From positions 36,236,052 to 36,300,051 of the forward strand of contig NC_087062.1 in NCBI RefSeq assembly GCF_963678635.1: a stretch of DNA of 64,000 nt. The letters run 5' to 3'. The notes beneath the pieces are model-generated. The model was given only the letters and a program-made list of their open reading frames with translations. It searched no databases and was not told where the DNA came from. The stretch is from Symsagittifera roscoffensis (taxonomy: Eukaryota > Xenacoelomorpha > Acoela > Convolutidae). The position numbers and the translations under genes are program-made. The number at the start of each line of letters is the position of its first letter. Within the stretch, counting starts at the first letter, position 1. Below, one piece after another: positions 1-10,830 of this stretch.

Positions 1-733
1 ATCAAGTTTAGTGTTTTGTGAGACATCATTATTGGTGAATTTTTCACGGATTATATTTAAAAATATTGAAAATACGGTGATTTTGTTTCTTACTTTTGTG
101 TGTTTAGATGTTTGGGTTGGTGATGTGCTTTGTACTTTTGTTTTTTCTAGTATAGATATATCACTATATATTGCAAAAACTTCGTTGGTGAATATGAAGT
201 TTGCTCTTTGTGAATTTTGATATTGTATGCTTTTGATATATTCTATGAATACTTTTGAAAAATCTAAATCAATATCGTCTGTTTGGATTACATATTTACC
301 TTAAGCTGTTCGTGGTGTACTGAATTCTATGGTGTAGATTCCGTATTGTTGTGTTAGGTTACATATGTCTTTCAAATAATGTTCTAGTATCTGTCTTTTG
401 ATTTTTACATCCGGGAATTCTGCTTTGCATGGACTGATTCCTGGTTTAAACAAATTTACGAGTAAAATTTTACAAAATCGTGTTTGTCCTCTATCATTGA
501 GTGAATCTATAAGAAAGGGAAAAACTGCTTCTTCATCTGGACTTTCGTCATTTTGAGTGAGGCTCGTTTTTTCGTTTAATGACTGTTAATATATAATTAT
601 CAAAATGTCTAATTGGTTGATTCCAATTATATAGGTGTACTGGTGTGTGTTTATTTTGCTTTTTTATTCTTCTTTTTCCTCTTTTTGAGGAGTTTGAAGT
701 TTTTTTCTGAATCGGAAAGTTATAATGGATCAT
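1..733 (-). pseudogene. Gypsy-family gag N-terminal fragment, antisense
   Basis: Read on the minus strand, 733 to 548 gives a basic segment containing K-R-G-K-R-R-I-K. It matches the E-K-R-R-I-K segment at about 30,420 in Gypsy copy A. A frame change near 550 leads into an open frame with no ATG. That frame runs to about 300 and contains P-D-E-E-A-V-F-P-F-L-I-D-S-L-N and L-E-H-Y-L-K-D-I-C-N-L. After one TAA near 300 it continues open to the window edge. I infer the N-terminal gag-like part of a Ty3/Gypsy element. The corresponding stretch in copies A and A' is interrupted by an inserted C-rich repeat, so this fragment shows what is missing there. It is cut by the window start. Confidence 0.5.
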
Positions 734-2600
734 GGATGGGGCAATTTTTATTTATTGATTCTTTTAAGTTGTATAGTTCGTCTAAACTACTGGCTTCTGA
801 TTCGGAGAATGCGTTTCTATTTTTCGAAAATCTTTTTCTTGTTATTTGTCTTTGTTTGCTTATAATTTTTCTTTTTATTGATTATCGTTTTGTTCGAATG
901 TATCCAACTGTTTGTGTATGTGGGGTTATTACAAGATCGTATTTTTGGTTGTCTATTTCACAATTATGTAAAATGATTGTTTGTTTATTTCCTAAATTTT
1001 TGAACGACAAAAAGTTTAGGATGAGGGATGCAAGAAGTTATTAGTGATTTTTATTTTCCTAGACTGTTAGTCCTTACGATTTTTTGGTTAGCTTAATCTG
1101 GGTCTGTTTTGTTCAGGGTTGGAGAGAAAAGTATATCAATTCCGGAGAATGATTTTTTCTTTTCTCGTGGCTAGTCTAAGTTAAGGTGTTAACTTACTTA
1201 ATCTTACTTAGGGGTAGTGATTGTGTTCAAGGGTTGGAGAATAGTAAATCGATCCACAAGGTTCAGGTATAATTAGAACGCAAGTAGTTCGTTAGATACT
1301 ATTTTAAACTTACTAAGTCTAAGATCTATTCTGGGTCTGGTAAGAGGAGGGTTCAAGTGGAGGATGAATAACCGAAGTTGTTCACTGTTTAGCCTAATTT
1401 GAATGGTTAGTGTTATTCAAAAATTTCCCTTAGTCCTGGGTCTTTTGAAAAGGTTGGATAGTGAATCGACGTTTGAGGACGTTAGTTACTTGATAAGTGG
1501 GTGGGGGAGATCAAAATTATTCTTTTTGATCCAAGGATAAGCCTTGATGATCAGAATTTAAAATTAATGATATAGAAAATTTATTTAGATCCAAGGAAAG
1601 CCTTGATGATCTGATTTAAGGTTAAGTAAAATTTAGTTTAAAATGGTTTAAATTTATTTGATAAAAGGTGTTAGTTTTTAATGATGTTAATCGGCTTATG
1701 ATTGCTGTTATGTTTAGGTGATGAAGCTGGAACAACAGGATGATTATAATTACTAACATTTTATTGTCATGCTACTAATTTTCATTTTTGTTTTCAATAA
1801 ATATTTTTCAAATATGTTTTATATAAAACTGCAGAAGTTGAGAGAACGATCTGAGATCTTTTTCTCAATCGTTATTGTACATAAGTAATTTTGTTTAGCG
1901 CCTGGAATAATCATTGAAGGTGTGCTTCAAATGTTTTATGTTGGCAAATGAAAATCTAAATTCATTGATAATAAGATTCTAAATATAAAAGTTTGTGTTG
2001 GCTTTTGCCGTACAACCATGAAACTAAATGGTAAGTTTCTACGTAGTCGTATGTCGTCTCTTGTCCGAGGTCTTCTTCCAATACCGGGTAGTTCTCGTTT
2101 TGTGCGGAATAGCGGCTCTGATCTATTGAGTCGTAGAGACATTTCAATTAAGTTATTGTCGTGTAACCCTTTGAAAATGTTTTGTCTGTTTTCTAATCTA
2201 TATTTGATTAATTCTAAGCTATTAAGGTCTTATTCGAGACTTATGGTCGCACCAGATGAGTTAGGTCTTTGAGGTTAATTTATAGAGTATTTTCGGATAG
2301 GGTACACCGTCTGCTCGTCACGCTATCTTATTTTCGGCCAGATAGATTCGTGCAACTTCTTAGTCTAATACCGATCCTAATCTTACTCTTATATCTACTA
2401 GTCTCAGGGTGTTTAACTAGTCTCTGCTAGGCTCAATAGATGTAGAGTATACCGCCTTATTGCGACTGCTGAAATTCTCTTGGAGAGATAACTAATTTCT
2501 AAATTAAATTCAAATCTCTCTGGTGCTGAAATTACATGTAATTTCAGCACTTACAAATAAGTGGGTTGTTAGTTAGATGGATTATGATCGGTTAATTTTA
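734..2600 (-). repeat. 5' terminal/leader region of a Gypsy-family element, inverted copy
   Basis: On the minus strand this stretch parallels 28,480-30,430 on the plus strand. Shared landmarks include the segment around 2,290-2,400 (matching 28,640-28,740), the segment at 1,936-2,140 (matching 28,874-29,107) and the leader around 900-1,260. No clear coding potential is seen. The order (terminal sequence, leader, gag) suggests an LTR plus untranslated leader. I could not define LTR ends because no second LTR copy is evident. Confidence 0.55.
2523..2550. repeat. Perfect 28-bp palindrome in the Gypsy terminal region
   Basis: The left arm GTGCTGAAATTAC and the right arm GTAATTTCAGCAC are exact reverse complements around a central AT. 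The related position at about 28,527-28,553 keeps an imperfect version (stem G-C-T-G-A-A-A with T-T-T-C-A-G-C). The hairpin is therefore a conserved feature of the element's terminal region. Confidence 0.85.
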
Positions 2601-4270
2601 AATATTTTACAGTGGTAAAATATCTAATTTATCCAATAATAAAATGTAGTTTGATCAGGTTCCATCATTTTAATGTCGATTAACGGTAAATTTTCTTCGA
2701 ACTATTTGATTTATTCCAGTGATGTCTTAAAACTGAAAACGTTGTTTTTTCTGTCTGTTTTGATCATAATTGCATATGAACAAAAAAAACGCAAGACCCT
2801 CCAAGTACTGACTCCTTAAAAGCACTCGAGTTGATCAGATTATTATGTTTTTTTTTGCATTCTTGATTGAAAATGTTTTTTTTAACCAGTGTTTGTACAT
2901 GTGTTTGTAGCCAGTTCTGTTCCTAAAATTATTAACAGTTGGTGCTTTTTCAAAACTAATTCTTTCAAAAACATTGAACGAGAGAATTTTCTGCTAAACT
3001 GGTTAATTGCAAATGTCAATATAACCTTTATCAATACAAGTAACAGAAATAGTTCTTTGAAGTGGTCATTTGCTTCAAACGGTACCAAAAAAAATCCTTA
3101 AAGAGCCTTTTTTTACGTATGCTTTGAATGATTTTTTTGAAAGTACAACCTAGCTCGAAACCTTCTCAATGAGAGCTCTGTAGGATTAAAAAAATATTCA
3201 AATATAAAAAATAATAATAATTTTTTCCGTTCGACCTCGAGTGAAAACGCATTTGTTGAAACTTGTATTAAAGTTTTCGTTTTGAAAAGTATTGATATTT
3301 ATATCTTTCAAAACACTATCAATTTCAAATTCTTCAAAGTAACAGATATTCTTCAAAAATTTTAGCCGAACAAAAAAAATAATTATCTGTGCTGGAAAGC
3401 GTGATTGTTCGTGTCTGTCTAGGGTTTTAATTTTACAAAAATGCAACCTCGTTCTAAAATTTATAAGTGTGAGCATTATCTGAATATTAATTGTGGTCCT
3501 TGTTTTTTTGACGTCAATAGGTTTTTTTTGTCCTCAACTGAAAACGCTTGTTCAACAAATTTTGCAAGATTTATAAAGATCCTCTTATACATTTGTACCA
3601 AGTTACATAGATATTTTCATATTTTCAGTCGATTTGTTCGAATTGAAACAAAAAAATCTAGAGAGCTTTGGTTTTGTTTCTATTTTGAATCAAATCTTCA
3701 AGCAAATGGAACTCATACCAGAATATTTCAAAAACAGGCTTCTAAAAAGTCTGTATCTTGGTTTGGTAGAATCAAAGTTGAATTAATTGTTCGTGCACAA
3801 ATTTTATTACATGAGTTCGTAAAACCTGTTGCGGAATCCCTGATAAAGATCTGCAAGTACGGCCTGCTCTTCGTTAGAACAAGTCACAGATTCTGAATTA
3901 TGCAATTTGCGACAACCTTCCTGGAATTTGTAAAATTTAGAGAACATTCAGAAAAAGTTCTGTTTCAAATTCGAATTTGCTTTTTAGAGACTCCGCGTTT
4001 TTTGAATAATTTAAAATTGATCAGCAGTTTTGTGCTGCACTGAACACTTTTTTCACGAAACCATATACTGACAAATTACGTTGTCCTCAAAGGCTTTCGT
4101 TTTTCCAAAAAAGGCAAAAAGCAAGGCTAATTAGAAATTAGAAAAAAGTTTCCCATGTTACGCAATCCCCCAACAATGCAGAAATACTATCATTGAAAAA
4201 GAGTCAAATTGAGCAAGTGCATAGAATCAATCAACCTGCTGACAAACCGCTGAGAAAATTATTTTGATTT
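2600..4270. other. AT-rich stretch without recognised genes
   Basis: Short open frames occur on both strands (for example 3,441-3,896 on plus, 151 codons). None shows a domain, motif or composition that I recognise. Poly-T/poly-A runs and phrases repeated between 3,198-3,300 and 3,500-3,600 suggest decayed repeats. I see no RNA gene here. Confidence 0.5.
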
Positions 4271-4800
4271 TTTTCTATCTACACCAGATTAGGTAATTCA
4301 AGTACTTTTTATGGGCGCTCAATCTCCGTAAGATAAAGTTGAAGTCGAAAAAATCAAGATTAAATTCGTATTATCGGCATTACAAATTCATCGGCAAAAT
4401 GGATACTTTCCATCCAAATATAACATCACACAACACCAATATTCTGCCCCGAAAACAACACAAATCGGCGCAAGCTAGCCACAAGAACTGGTAATAACGT
4501 CATTGAGACAAATTGTCTTTTTTGACGGTCAGCCTGAATGAAGGCTAAATCGAATTAAAACCAAGAAACAGTAAAAACAAACGGTGAAATGAGGATATAG
4601 TCCCTTGGGTCTACTTGTTTTAAGGTCTACGAAAGGGGAGACTTGAACCAGGTTGACTGGCGGAGAAATTTGTCTCTTGACCGCACGGCCATTAGGTCTT
4701 GCGTAAGATTGTATTTAACTTTGTCTTTATGTTCGCACTTCCGTTGCATGCTTTTATACTTAAGTTAAATTTGCGTTGCAAAATCCTCCCCCCCCCCTGA
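4270..4800 (-). repeat. Probable 3' LTR region of the BEL/Pao element, with polypurine tract
   Basis: On the minus strand, just downstream of the BEL/Pao C-terminal domain, there is a purine tract (plus-strand C run 4,788-4,797). It is followed by a TATA-like G-T-A-T-A-A-A-A-G-C at 4,746-4,759. Polypurine tract followed by an LTR promoter is the normal 3' arrangement of LTR retrotransposons. I could not find the partner LTR near 9.5 kb, so the boundaries are approximate. Confidence 0.35.
4633..4700 (-). other. tRNA-like segment with A-box and B-box motifs
   Basis: On the minus strand TGGCCGTGCGG (4,681-4,691) fits the Pol III A-box with one mismatch. GGTTCAAGTCTCC (4,637-4,649) resembles a B-box. 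The spacing is about 42 bases, as in a tRNA. The acceptor and T-stem arms do not pair, so this is not a functional tRNA gene. It may be a SINE head, a decayed tRNA or a chance match inside the BEL/Pao terminal region. Confidence 0.35.
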
Positions 4801-4829
4801 AGAAGGAAGAACCGAAGCAAGTTTAACGG

Positions 4830-5163
4830 TCAACCGAGTGACCTCACGGGTTGCGGTTGCGGTCTTAACAAGGGCGGATCGGGCGTAACCGTCTTGTACG
4901 AGGTTAGCTTGACAAATCGGACGACGGGGGTTTTACCCATTAGGACTACCGGTCTTAGACACCCAAATGAGATCGCCTGTCTTAAGAGTGAAGTCAGAAT
5001 GAGTGAGCGACTTGACACGTTTATTTAGTGAGGGAACATATTCTCGGAGCCAACGAGACCGAATAGCGTTAGCATACGACTGCGATCGTACGTACTTTTT
5101 CTTGAGGTCGAAGCGCTCCCCACGAAAAAGCGAAGAAACTGTTGTGGCATGTTGTCCGAGCAA
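4830..5163 (-). pseudogene. BEL/Pao polyprotein C-terminal domain (post-integrase), remnant
   Basis: Two overlapping minus-strand frames contain L-T-H-S-D-F-T-L-K-T-G-D-L-I-W-V and then P-V-V-R-F-V-K-L. This resembles the domain that follows the integrase core in BEL/Pao polyproteins (DUF5641-like), where a 'GDLVLV..' strand and a terminal 'RPV.KL' motif are typical. A frame change near 4,950 separates the halves. Position and orientation fit the integrase fragment directly upstream on the minus strand. Confidence 0.6.
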
Positions 5164-5263
5164 AAAAGTGGTTTGGGGCTAATACTTCCAACTCATTTGA
5201 ATTGGTACTCAAAGCCTGCTCAACTCAACAGAGAGTTGTCCTAACACCTCTTCAGTAGCTCGC

Positions 5264-5642
5264 CTACTGCCTAGTACATCGTAGAGCACGCGCTTCACGC
5301 TTCGGAAGAGGCGCTCCCAGGAGCCGCCATGATGGGGTGCGCCTGGTGGGTAATATTTCCAAGGAACACCTTTGAGTGCAAAATGGTCGGAGCCATGCCG
5401 TTCCAGTTCTTGATGCAGGCAAATAATTCCTTTTCCGCACCAATGTTCGTGCCTTTATCCGACCAGATTGTGCTTGGTGTACCACGACGCGCAATGAACC
5501 GGTCAATGCCCATGACACAAGAAATAAAATCACATTCTCGTGGTGTACAGCCTTGGTGGCGAGCCAAGTGAGAAGAAATCGCCACTTTTTTCAGTGATTC
5601 TGCGAACCGGAATGTAAAGCAGTCCAAAGAATTCCACACCAT
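5264..5642 (-). pseudogene. BEL/Pao integrase catalytic core, frameshifted remnant
   Basis: The frame 5,642-5,295 contains F-I-A-R-R-G-T-P-S-T-I-W-S-D-K-G-T-N. This is the second-aspartate block of BEL/Pao integrases, usually S-D-N-G-T-N-F, so Asn is replaced by Lys. Further on, K-N-W-N-G-M-A-P and then a frame change lead into H-Q-A-H-P-I-M-A-A-P, where the family has the Y-P-P-x-A-P-H-x-G-G-x-W-E block. A parallel frame (5,533-5,264) covers the same DNA. The integrase joined cDNA to host DNA, and this copy cannot encode an intact enzyme. Confidence 0.8.
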
Positions 5643-5663
5643 TTGATTAAAATGTGGTTGCTT

Positions 5664-6700
5664 TTATCCGAGACCTTTGACAAGTAAATCGGTCATAAAT
5701 GTCTGGATGGTACTTGCTTTGCGTTTACGGCATGTTACAACTTGATTTACAATAAACTGAAGTAGTCGACGCAACACAAAAGTTGCATATTTCATACTTA
5801 AAACGGAGCATTTGTAGTCTAAATCGTGATAAAAATGCTTATGGTGAAGGCTGCCGGCCAACAAGTGAACTAGGGTATCTGGGGCGTCGAGTAAAAATCC
5901 GTGCTTTGTATCAAACTCAGTATTCACTAATCGAACGATCCGGCCTTTGAAACGAATGATACCAGCGAGACCGATAAATGAAGAGTATGTGGCAATTTTT
6001 TGCTTAATAGATTTGCCAGCGGTGAGTGTTTTCAACTCAACGGGCAAGAATTCCATCTGACCAAGGTGAATTATTTTTTTTTCTGCAATTTCAAGTTCAG
6101 GGGGTTCGGTGATCCATAAGTCCTTACCGCAAAAATGTTTATCTGAAGGCAGCATCCTCTTCATAAAGGCGACAACTCTCTTATAACTCGTAAAGAAACT
6201 AAATTTTCCCCAATTGAACCCGTGTTTGGGATGTTCGGTCGACGTGACATCTGAGACGAACGAATTTGATGTCACCAAGCAATTATTGACATCACAAGAA
6301 GGGCCCTTCAATCGAGTTTCATTGATCACACGTTCGTCGGGTATAACCGGCCAATCATTAGTCTTGATATTGCTCAGACCAATAACGCAGCTGCTTTTCT
6401 TGGTTGCTTCCGAAATCTCCCTGTAACGGTCCCAGCTGGATTGTTTCCGCTCAGAACATGATGCCACTCATCAATAGCGGTGATGGTTGATTTGAGATTT
6501 TCGCCGACACGTTTAGCGACGAATACATGTAATTTTAATTGGATTTTAGCCACTGCAAAACTGTGTTCTATCTGTCCCTTAGTACACATGATAAATGTTA
6601 ATGGTAACTGCTGTCAGTTATTGATCTTTATGTCGTGCGGCGACCAGAGCAGCTTGAAGCGCTACCAGCGGTGTTAGATAGCGCTTTCATAGGCGCAACA
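5664..6700 (-). pseudogene. BEL/Pao RNase H end and integrase N-terminal region, remnant
   Basis: The frame 6,589-6,374 contains F-V-A-K-R-V-G-E-N-L followed by E-W-H-H-V-L-S-G-N-N-P-A-G. This is the typical end of BEL/Pao RNase H ('W.HV....NPAD'). The frame 6,467-5,664 (267 codons) continues with a spacer. It then has a block ending C-S-V-L-S-M-K-Y-A-T-F-V-L-R-R-L-L, which corresponds to the integrase zinc-binding/H2C2 approach region ('GRL......P..L...H.....'). Here it reads F-K-G-R-I-V-R-L followed by H-H-K-H-F-Y-H-D. Frame changes at about 6,420 and 5,655 break the polyprotein. Confidence 0.7.
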
Positions 6701-7000
6701 AGAGATTTACCAAAGATGAAGAATATTCGAGTTTCGATCGAAATCGAGAGTCCCGCACGCAACAATCCAACCACACAGAAAACGTCCTGCGATCTATCAC
6801 CGAACTTGTGAAGCTCAGTTGAACACTCAAGTTCTGTGAATTAACAGCGAGGAATAGTCATTTGCCCTGATAGAAGGAGACCGGAGTGCCACTCGTAAAT
6901 ATTATTTCTCATATCTTCCGGCATTTCGTCGTCTCAACTTTGGCCACTGATTTCCATATAACTTTAAGCAAAAACCGGGCCCTAATTGGGTATGGAGCTT

Positions 7001-8058
7001 TTAATCCAGCAGAGTAAAACATCGAGGAGACGAAACTCGTTGAAATTTTGCCTCAGCGAGAGGACGATCCACGCCTCTGCTAACAATCAATGTGTCTTTC
7101 ACATGGTTCCACTGGTTCCACTTAAGACCTAAGACATGTGATGATTGATCGGCGCCTTTACATATTTCTTCGATGGGCAAAGATGAGGTTTCACAATCAT
7201 AGTGGTTCATTTCTATTGTATTTTTATCAGTATTACTGACAAAATTAGTCAAATTAAATCCTCCCAACTTAAGTAACGAAATCAAATTATGGCTAATTTT
7301 ACTTGCATGGGTAACGTTCTCGAAGGAATCCAAGTATTCGTCCAGTAAATTGTTTTTCGTTTATGACTGATGCGGCCTCAGGAAATGTGGACATTTTATC
7401 TGTTGCTGATTTTTGTAACTTAAAATTGACGCTTGTAGGCGAATCACGTACGCCGATTATATGGCGAGTGTACTGGTGAACTACCAAATCGTTACTGGTA
7501 TCCTCACACCACAAAAACGAAGCAAAAATTGATAGCGGGCGAGGAATACTACCTGGAGGAATATACACTCTATATCCGCGGAGACGGCGTACTTGCGTTG
7601 AAGGAATCGCAAAAATACAAAAATTAAAATTTGGAGCCCTTCCGGACCCACCAAAAAGGACTTATTTAAGGATCTGCCGTGAAACTTAGAAGACCCATTA
7701 AGGACTCGGCGCACCTTATCCGGTTTGTTCGGATGTACGACGGGATGGTGAGGAAGATACCACTCGCGATCGGAACACCTACATGAATCATGCGGTTCGA
7801 CAGTAACGACATAGCCTTTTCTAGTGTCCTGTCCAATTGTCTCTACGTGCCTTTCGCGCAGTTTAGGGCCTTTTTTAACCTTCTTTCCAAAGTTTTAATA
7901 TCGGCTAGTGAAGAGTTATCGTTTTTTGGCAGACTGACTTTATTATCAATCCAAAGCATAGGCGCAATGTATCTTTCGCAATTGTGAACAATCTCAGAAT
8001 TAAAAAGGATAAAGCATATTTGACTTTTTGAAAGCATCGAGTTGTTTGAAAGCACCAT
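7001..8058 (-). pseudogene. BEL/Pao reverse transcriptase, degenerate
   Basis: In order on the minus strand: R-Y-I-A-P-M-L-W-I-D and L-E-R-R-L-K-K (about 7,990-7,860), then W-Y-L-P-H-H-P-V-V-H-P-N-K-P (about 7,760). R-R-V-L-N-G-S-S-K-F-H-G-R-S-L-N follows (7,714), then K-Y-A-V-S-A-D-I-E-C-I-F-L-Q-V, which is the motif A aspartate region. The catalytic 'YxDDYLDS' block near 7,331-7,348 reads L-L-D-E-Y-L-D-S, so the aromatic residue and the second aspartate are lost. At least three frames are needed. The enzyme would have made cDNA. This copy is dead. Confidence 0.8.
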
Positions 8059-8616
8059 ATGATTTCAAACCATACCAAGACTTGATCTGGTCATTCAAAG
8101 AGGATTCTTCAACAAAACACTTGAAGCACGAAGATGTAGAACCAACGGACGGCGCCAACGGACCACTTACGACCCAACCTATTGGTAGGCGAATGGAACA
8201 CGGTGAGTTATTATCAACTCCCAAGATGAAGTCAATGGGTCTACCGGCGTGGTAGTAGTCTTTAATAACTTCAACGTCCTCATAAGTCTATTGAGTGGGC
8301 TTAATAAGCTCTGATTGTGGATAGTTTTCTGCAAATCAGCATTGTTGATTAATTTTGAAGCAATATGAAAACTATCTTTAGCATACGCACACAAAGTGAG
8401 CATGAAATCACTATTATTCGGCTCGGAGTAAACTATAAACTTGACCGTCTGAGTCTCAACAACGTTGGTTGAAGTAAAACTTATAACTGACAAATTGACA
8501 AGCTTCCTTGCTAAGCTGAGACGGTTAATGAGTACCAAAGACAAACAAGAGAGTGTATATGCACTATCACAAAGAACCAACATCTGAGCCCACCCAAGTG
8601 TTGCAATTGGCAACAA
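8000..8616 (-). pseudogene. BEL/Pao aspartic-protease region, degenerate
   Basis: The frame 8,616-8,179 carries the long spacer with V-E-T-Q-T-V-K-F-I-V-Y and ends in a frame change. The frame 8,224-8,000 has D-N-N-S-P-C-S-I-R-L-P-I-G-W-V-V-S-G-P-L, the 'LGWVVSGP' block that closes the BEL/Pao protease and precedes RT. I cannot point to an intact active-site DTG/DSG. The region lies directly between the zinc-knuckle fragment and the RT fragment, as expected. Confidence 0.65.
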
Positions 8617-8738
8617 CCCTTTAGACGATTCAATGTCATGTATATCATTAACAGCGGATTGGGTGGAGTTGTTTGTATTTTCCTTGGATTTGTGTTCTCC
8701 AGCCTTATTTGAGACATTCGAACCTTCCTTCCGAGTAA

Positions 8739-8993
8739 TTATTTTTTCGGCTCCATTAGGTAAGATATGTGTGCTATCGCAAAATGGCTGTGGACTTTTT
8801 TAGCATCAGAACCTTGCCAAAAACGATGATTGACATTGAGGCAAGCGAAGCAAAGTTTCAGTTCAGCTACGTATTTTACTCGCTGAGTAGCATTCTTTTC
8901 CTTGAAAACAGCACAGTTCCTTAATACATGGTTACCCTTGCACAAAACGCACAGCGGAAGCTTAGATCTTTCCTGTACTTTACTAGATAACAT
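8739..8993 (-). pseudogene. BEL/Pao gag zinc-knuckle segment
   Basis: An 84-codon minus-strand frame. Cysteines and histidine at residues 15, 18, 22 and 27 form C-x2-C-x3-H-x4-C (C-V-L-C-K-G-N-H-V-L-R-N-C). Around residue 50, C-F-A-C-L-N-V-N-H gives a second knuckle that loses its last cysteine. Between them lies A-T-Q-R-V-K-Y-V-A-E-L-K-L-C, the usual inter-knuckle helix of BEL/Pao elements. These knuckles bind the element's RNA. Confidence 0.8.
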
Positions 8994-9003
8994 AGTATTT
9001 GCT

Positions 9004-9422
9004 TCAAATTTTTGGTTGTTGTTGGCTTAACTGATTCCTCACTTTTTGCCTTAGAGTTAAGTGCACGTAATCTCTAATGCCCTCGGCCTTTTCTTTCAGC
9101 CAGTTATTGAAATCTAAGATAGTTGCGCGCTGCCATTTATGCCTAACGATATGCATGGACCAAGCTTCCTTGAGGTTAGGCGGGAGTTTACTAACATCTT
9201 GGTTTAACGAGTTAACAGTCCTTAGATTATCACTGAATGACAATGATTTGAAAACTGCTGAGAGGCCAAAAATGGCAGCAGAGAAACTAATGACATTTTC
9301 CAAATTGTGCATCTTAAGTGGTGGAAAAACACTCAGCTTATCAAAATGCGCGCCAACAATAGCGCGTGGTTGCCCAAACTTCCGTTGCAAGGTAGCCCTT
9401 GGTTTGGTTTAGCAGAAGACAT
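9004..9422 (-). pseudogene. BEL/Pao gag N-terminal domain, 5' end of the element
   Basis: The frame 9,390-9,004 (128 codons) contains K-L-S-V-F-P-P-L-K-M-H-N-L-E-N-V-I-S-F-S, then L-P-P-N-L-K-E-A-W-S-M-H-I-V and a lysine-rich W-L-K-E-K-A-E-G-I-R-D-Y. This is the pattern of the DUF1759-type gag helical domain. A plausible initiating ATG in another frame lies at 9,422-9,420 (minus strand), so a frameshift sits near the start. It begins the ordered BEL/Pao set that runs leftward to about 4.8 kb. Confidence 0.65.
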
Positions 9423-10372
9423 TGTGTAGTCTTCGTTGACTGGCTGATAACCAGTATTAGTAAGTCTACTGCGACCACTTCTGCTCATTTCAAGAAAACA
9501 GTCCACCGTTTGTTAGCCCAAAATTATCAAAGTGGAAATAAGTAAGGGGAAATGGGTGAGGTGATACAAGAGCATGTTAAAAAAAGTGAAAGAAAAATTA
9601 AGAAATGTTGGAGTATAAGTCGTGGCAGCAATGTAAATCAAACTCTAGTGCTAAAAATCAGGTCACACCTTTTTTCTATTGATTTCCTAATTGAAATTAA
9701 AAATTTTCCTACAAAATAATTAAAAAATGATCTCCGTTTGGCTATGTTTAATGTGATTTGATACTTCACGAAAATTTAAGATCCAATTTTTTAAAAGTTT
9801 CCAACTATTTTCAAAATTTTTGATGCGCGTCGGAAAAATATTGAAGAAAACATGAAAATTTAAAATATAGGCAGCTATTTAATTAATTTTTATGAAGAGT
9901 TTTAGTTTCAATTTGCAAAAAGGCACGATCAGCAATGCCCTCATTAATTTATATCGGAAACTTGCGCTTCAGTGTTCAAACGTTTGTCGGTTTGTTGTGT
10001 ATACACCTATAAATTGCTTAAATTTTTTTATTCTAAGGTTGATGCTCGATGAGAAAGACATGAGAATAGACTTTCTGGAATAGTTGCTACTGGATTATAG
10101 TTTGTACGGTATCAAATCAAAGACATATTCAGACGCACAATAATCAAAGTAGCTCGGGATTGACAAAACACAAATCAAAACATGAGAAGTTTTCAAGCGT
10201 TCAATTGATGTGAAAAAAAGAGATTTAAGAGTAGAGCCATTGAGATAAACCATTGGAGAAAAAGAACTAATGTTTGTAGGACTTTTCAATATTCCGTGTC
10301 ACAAACCCAGATTATTGAAGTTATACTACAATTTTTTAATTAGGTTTTAAAATGAAAACAAATTCGAGAAGC

Positions 10373-10830
10373 AAATTCGGACCACACTGTCTGAACCAGG
10401 GTTATTTTGGTCCACATGTTCCTAAACCTGACTCCTTCTGTCCCCGCTGTCTGAATCGCATTTCTTTGCTCCTGAATCTGGATTCTGTCGGTCCACATGC
10501 TCTGAAACTGGATTCATTCGGACCACATGGTCTTAACTCGAATTTTTTTGTTCACACTGTCTGAACCAGGATTCAATTGGTCACACGTCCACACGGTTCT
10601 AAATCAGACTCCTTCGGTCCTCATGGTCTGAATGCGTACTTCTTCGATCCGCACGGTATGAATCCGGTCTGAACCAGAAATCAATTGGTCCACACGTCCA
10701 CACGGTTCTAAATCAGACTCCTTCGGTCCACACGGTCTGAATGCGGACTTTTTTGGTCCGCACGATATGGATCCGTTTTTTTTTGGTCCACGCGGTCTGA
10801 AATTTAATTGTTTTTGTCCAAACTCGGGTT
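10373..10830. repeat. ~30-bp minisatellite that reads as a decapeptide repeat
   Basis: Imperfect ~30-bp units built on GGTCCACACGGTCTGAAT followed by roughly 12 less conserved bases. From 10,352 the plus-strand frame reads as ten-residue repeats of the type F-G-P-H-x-L-N-x-D-S. The frame breaks at 10,564, but the DNA repeat continues. One ~115-bp higher-order block (around 10,572-10,640 and 10,685-10,755) is duplicated. This is more likely satellite DNA than a gene. Confidence 0.8.

Noticed and set aside
2018-2272. 84-codon ORF as a gene (mirrored at 28,810-29,058)
   Set aside because: Both lie on the strand opposite to their element, in its non-coding terminal region. They are conserved only because the DNA repeat is.
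4633-4700. Functional tRNA gene
   Set aside because: Acceptor and T-stem arms do not pair and the anticodon loop is not seven bases.
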